Positions 22,219 to 22,894 of a DNA stretch of 22,894 nucleotides are shown one piece after another. The notes below the pieces were generated by a model that was given only the letters and a program-made list of their open reading frames with translations, searched no databases and was not told where the DNA came from. The number at the start of each line of letters is the position of its first letter. Within the stretch, counting starts at the first letter, position 1. Source of the stretch: Pseudomonadota bacterium (lineage in GTDB: Bacteria > Pseudomonadota > Alphaproteobacteria > Rhizobiales > Rhizobiaceae); contig JAEWHN010000156.1 of the NCBI GenBank assembly GCA_023387775.1, positions 1 to 22,894 of the forward strand, read 5' to 3'. The translations under genes were made by a program, and so were the position numbers.

Positions 22219-22809
22219 CTACTTGCCGTTCTCTCGCTCCTTCAGGGCGAGGTTGATCTTCATGCGCAACCGGGCGGATGTCGCATGAAAGTTGTGGGCC
22301 TTGCGGATCTGCTCGCGGTGCTTCTCGAGCGAGCGCAGGCCGATATCCGTGCCCTCATAGGCCGGGTCGGTGACGATCGACACGTCGAACAGGTCCACCT
22401 CATAGACATGGCGGATCGGAATTTCGCCGGTCTCATCCCATTCCTGCCGTGTCGCCCGGAACGCGAACGACATCTTGTCGAGGTCGCCGCGCTTCATCTT
22501 CGGGACGATGCGGGCCACGTCCGGGTCGCCGGCATCGAGTGCACTGTCGATCTTCAGGCCGTGATCGTCTTCGGCAAGGATGAGCGTGCCGGAGCGTGTG
22601 CGGGCCAAGGGCAAGCCGGCATGATTGATCAGGAACGACACGTCGTCGCGCCCGATCGCGGCACCGAACGCGCCCGGGTGAATGATCTCCCTGAAGAAGC
22701 CGCCGATGTCTGCCGGCTGATTGAACACCGCCGCATAGCCGGAGACCTTCACCGCACTATCGTCGGCCCGAAACTCGGCGGGCAGGCCGCCGCGGATTTC
22801 ACGCTGCAT
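22219..22809 (-). CDS. HK97-type prohead protease
   Basis: A predicted protein of 196 residues. ATG 22809 has GAAGGGA upstream and overlaps the portal stop by 11 bp; the open frame to 22884 is rejected. Family S78 features: VSGYAAVFN, IIHPGAF, SFLINHAGLPLART with His63, and DLDKMSFAFRAT with Ser114, the expected catalytic pair. VDLFDVSIVTDPAYEGT follows. It should remove the N-terminal delta region of the capsid protein during head maturation. The C-terminal 40 residues are basic and helical (KHREQIRKAHNFHATSARLR). Confidence 0.94.
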   Translation of the reverse strand: MQREIRGGLPAEFRADDSAVKVSGYAAVFNQPADIGGFFREIIHPGAFGAAIGRDDVSFLINHAGLPLARTRSGTLILAEDDHGLKIDSALDAGDPDVARIVPKMKRGDLDKMSFAFRATRQEWDETGEIPIRHVYEVDLFDVSIVTDPAYEGTDIGLRSLEKHREQIRKAHNFHATSARLRMKINLALKERENGK

Positions 22810-22894
22810 TGCTGTCGTTCCCTTCTCCGCCATCCAGCGGCGGTCCGCCATTTTCGCCGATGCCGCGCGCCGGGTGCTGGCCAAGCTTCTCGAT
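22799..22894 (-). CDS. Portal protein, C-terminal end (5' part outside window)
   Basis: The minus strand enters the window in a frame that reads 31 residues, IEKLGQHPARGIGENGGPPL followed by DGGEGNDSNAA, then TGA at 22799-22801. GENGGPPLD-type endings are common in HK97-family portal proteins, and a portal is expected directly before the prohead protease. The stop overlaps the protease start by 11 bp. The assignment rests on order and a short tail only. Confidence 0.6.
   Translation of the reverse strand: MEKLGQHPARGIGENGGPPLDGGEGNDSNAA

Noticed and set aside
22810..22884. N-terminal extension of the prohead protease
   Set aside because: Overlaps the likely portal C-terminus in another frame; ATG 22809 has a Shine-Dalgarno and a normal family start.
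1..22894. CRISPR array, insertion sequence or transposase
   Set aside because: No regularly spaced long repeats beyond the short 12-bp iterons, and no transposase-like protein on either strand.
6519..22894. Canonical gene transfer agent cluster
   Set aside because: Some genes are of gene-transfer-agent type (chaperone, NlpC/P60 position), but the fibre/SGNH module, spanin pair, endolysin and moron gene fit an HK97-type prophage better; terminase and regulation lie outside the window, so this is not final.

Overview
The window is GC-rich alphaproteobacterial DNA, most likely from the Rhizobiales. The protein style (TrkH, adenine deaminase, a Ku with a Lys/Pro tail, rhizobial-type prophage genes) fits a Mesorhizobium or Aminobacter relative. 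That placement is inferred, because there is no 16S or other strong marker here.

Left part (1-6395), chromosomal genes. It opens with the 3' end of a TrkH-type K+ transporter (+). Next come a DUF900-like lipoprotein hydrolase (+), adenine deaminase (-), a secreted alpha/beta hydrolase (+) and a tRNA-Leu(TAA) (+, 4920-5004). A short stretch after the tRNA carries three 12-bp-period repeats. It is followed by a small Cys-rich protein gene (-) and a divergent ku gene for non-homologous end joining (+).

Right part (6405-22894), the late region of a siphovirus-like (HK97-type) prophage, transcribed right to left. In transcription order it holds: portal C-terminus (cut by the window edge), prohead protease, major capsid, a Pro/Ala-rich small protein, head-tail connector, head-closure protein, gp10-like protein, DUF3168 tail-completion protein, a 73-aa protein, tail tube, tail assembly chaperone with an overlapping -1-frame ORF, tape measure, two distal tail proteins, an NlpC/P60-like peptidase, tail-tip protein, fibre, a tropism-determinant-like N-domain protein and an SGNH-hydrolase receptor-binding protein. 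The lysis cassette follows: lambda-R-like endolysin with C-terminal membrane helices, nested Rz/Rz1-like spanins and a one-helix holin candidate. The unit ends in a hairpin plus T-run that works for leftward transcription and lies 10-38 bp past the ku stop. Nearly all junctions are TGATG or ATGA overlaps, so the unit looks like one translationally coupled message.

The exception is a methyltransferase gene at 8176-8883 on the opposite strand, of visibly lower GC, between the receptor-binding and lysis modules. It looks like a moron (cargo) gene. No integrase, repressor, terminase or replication gene is in the window, so the prophage continues to the right. The sequence alone does not separate an active prophage from a defective or domesticated one.

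Points most worth a second look: the membrane-segment-like N-terminus on the capsid protein, the -1-frame extension of the tail chaperone, the membrane-tailed endolysin with nested spanins, the moron methyltransferase with a divergent tiny lipoprotein ORF, and the iterons beside the tRNA.
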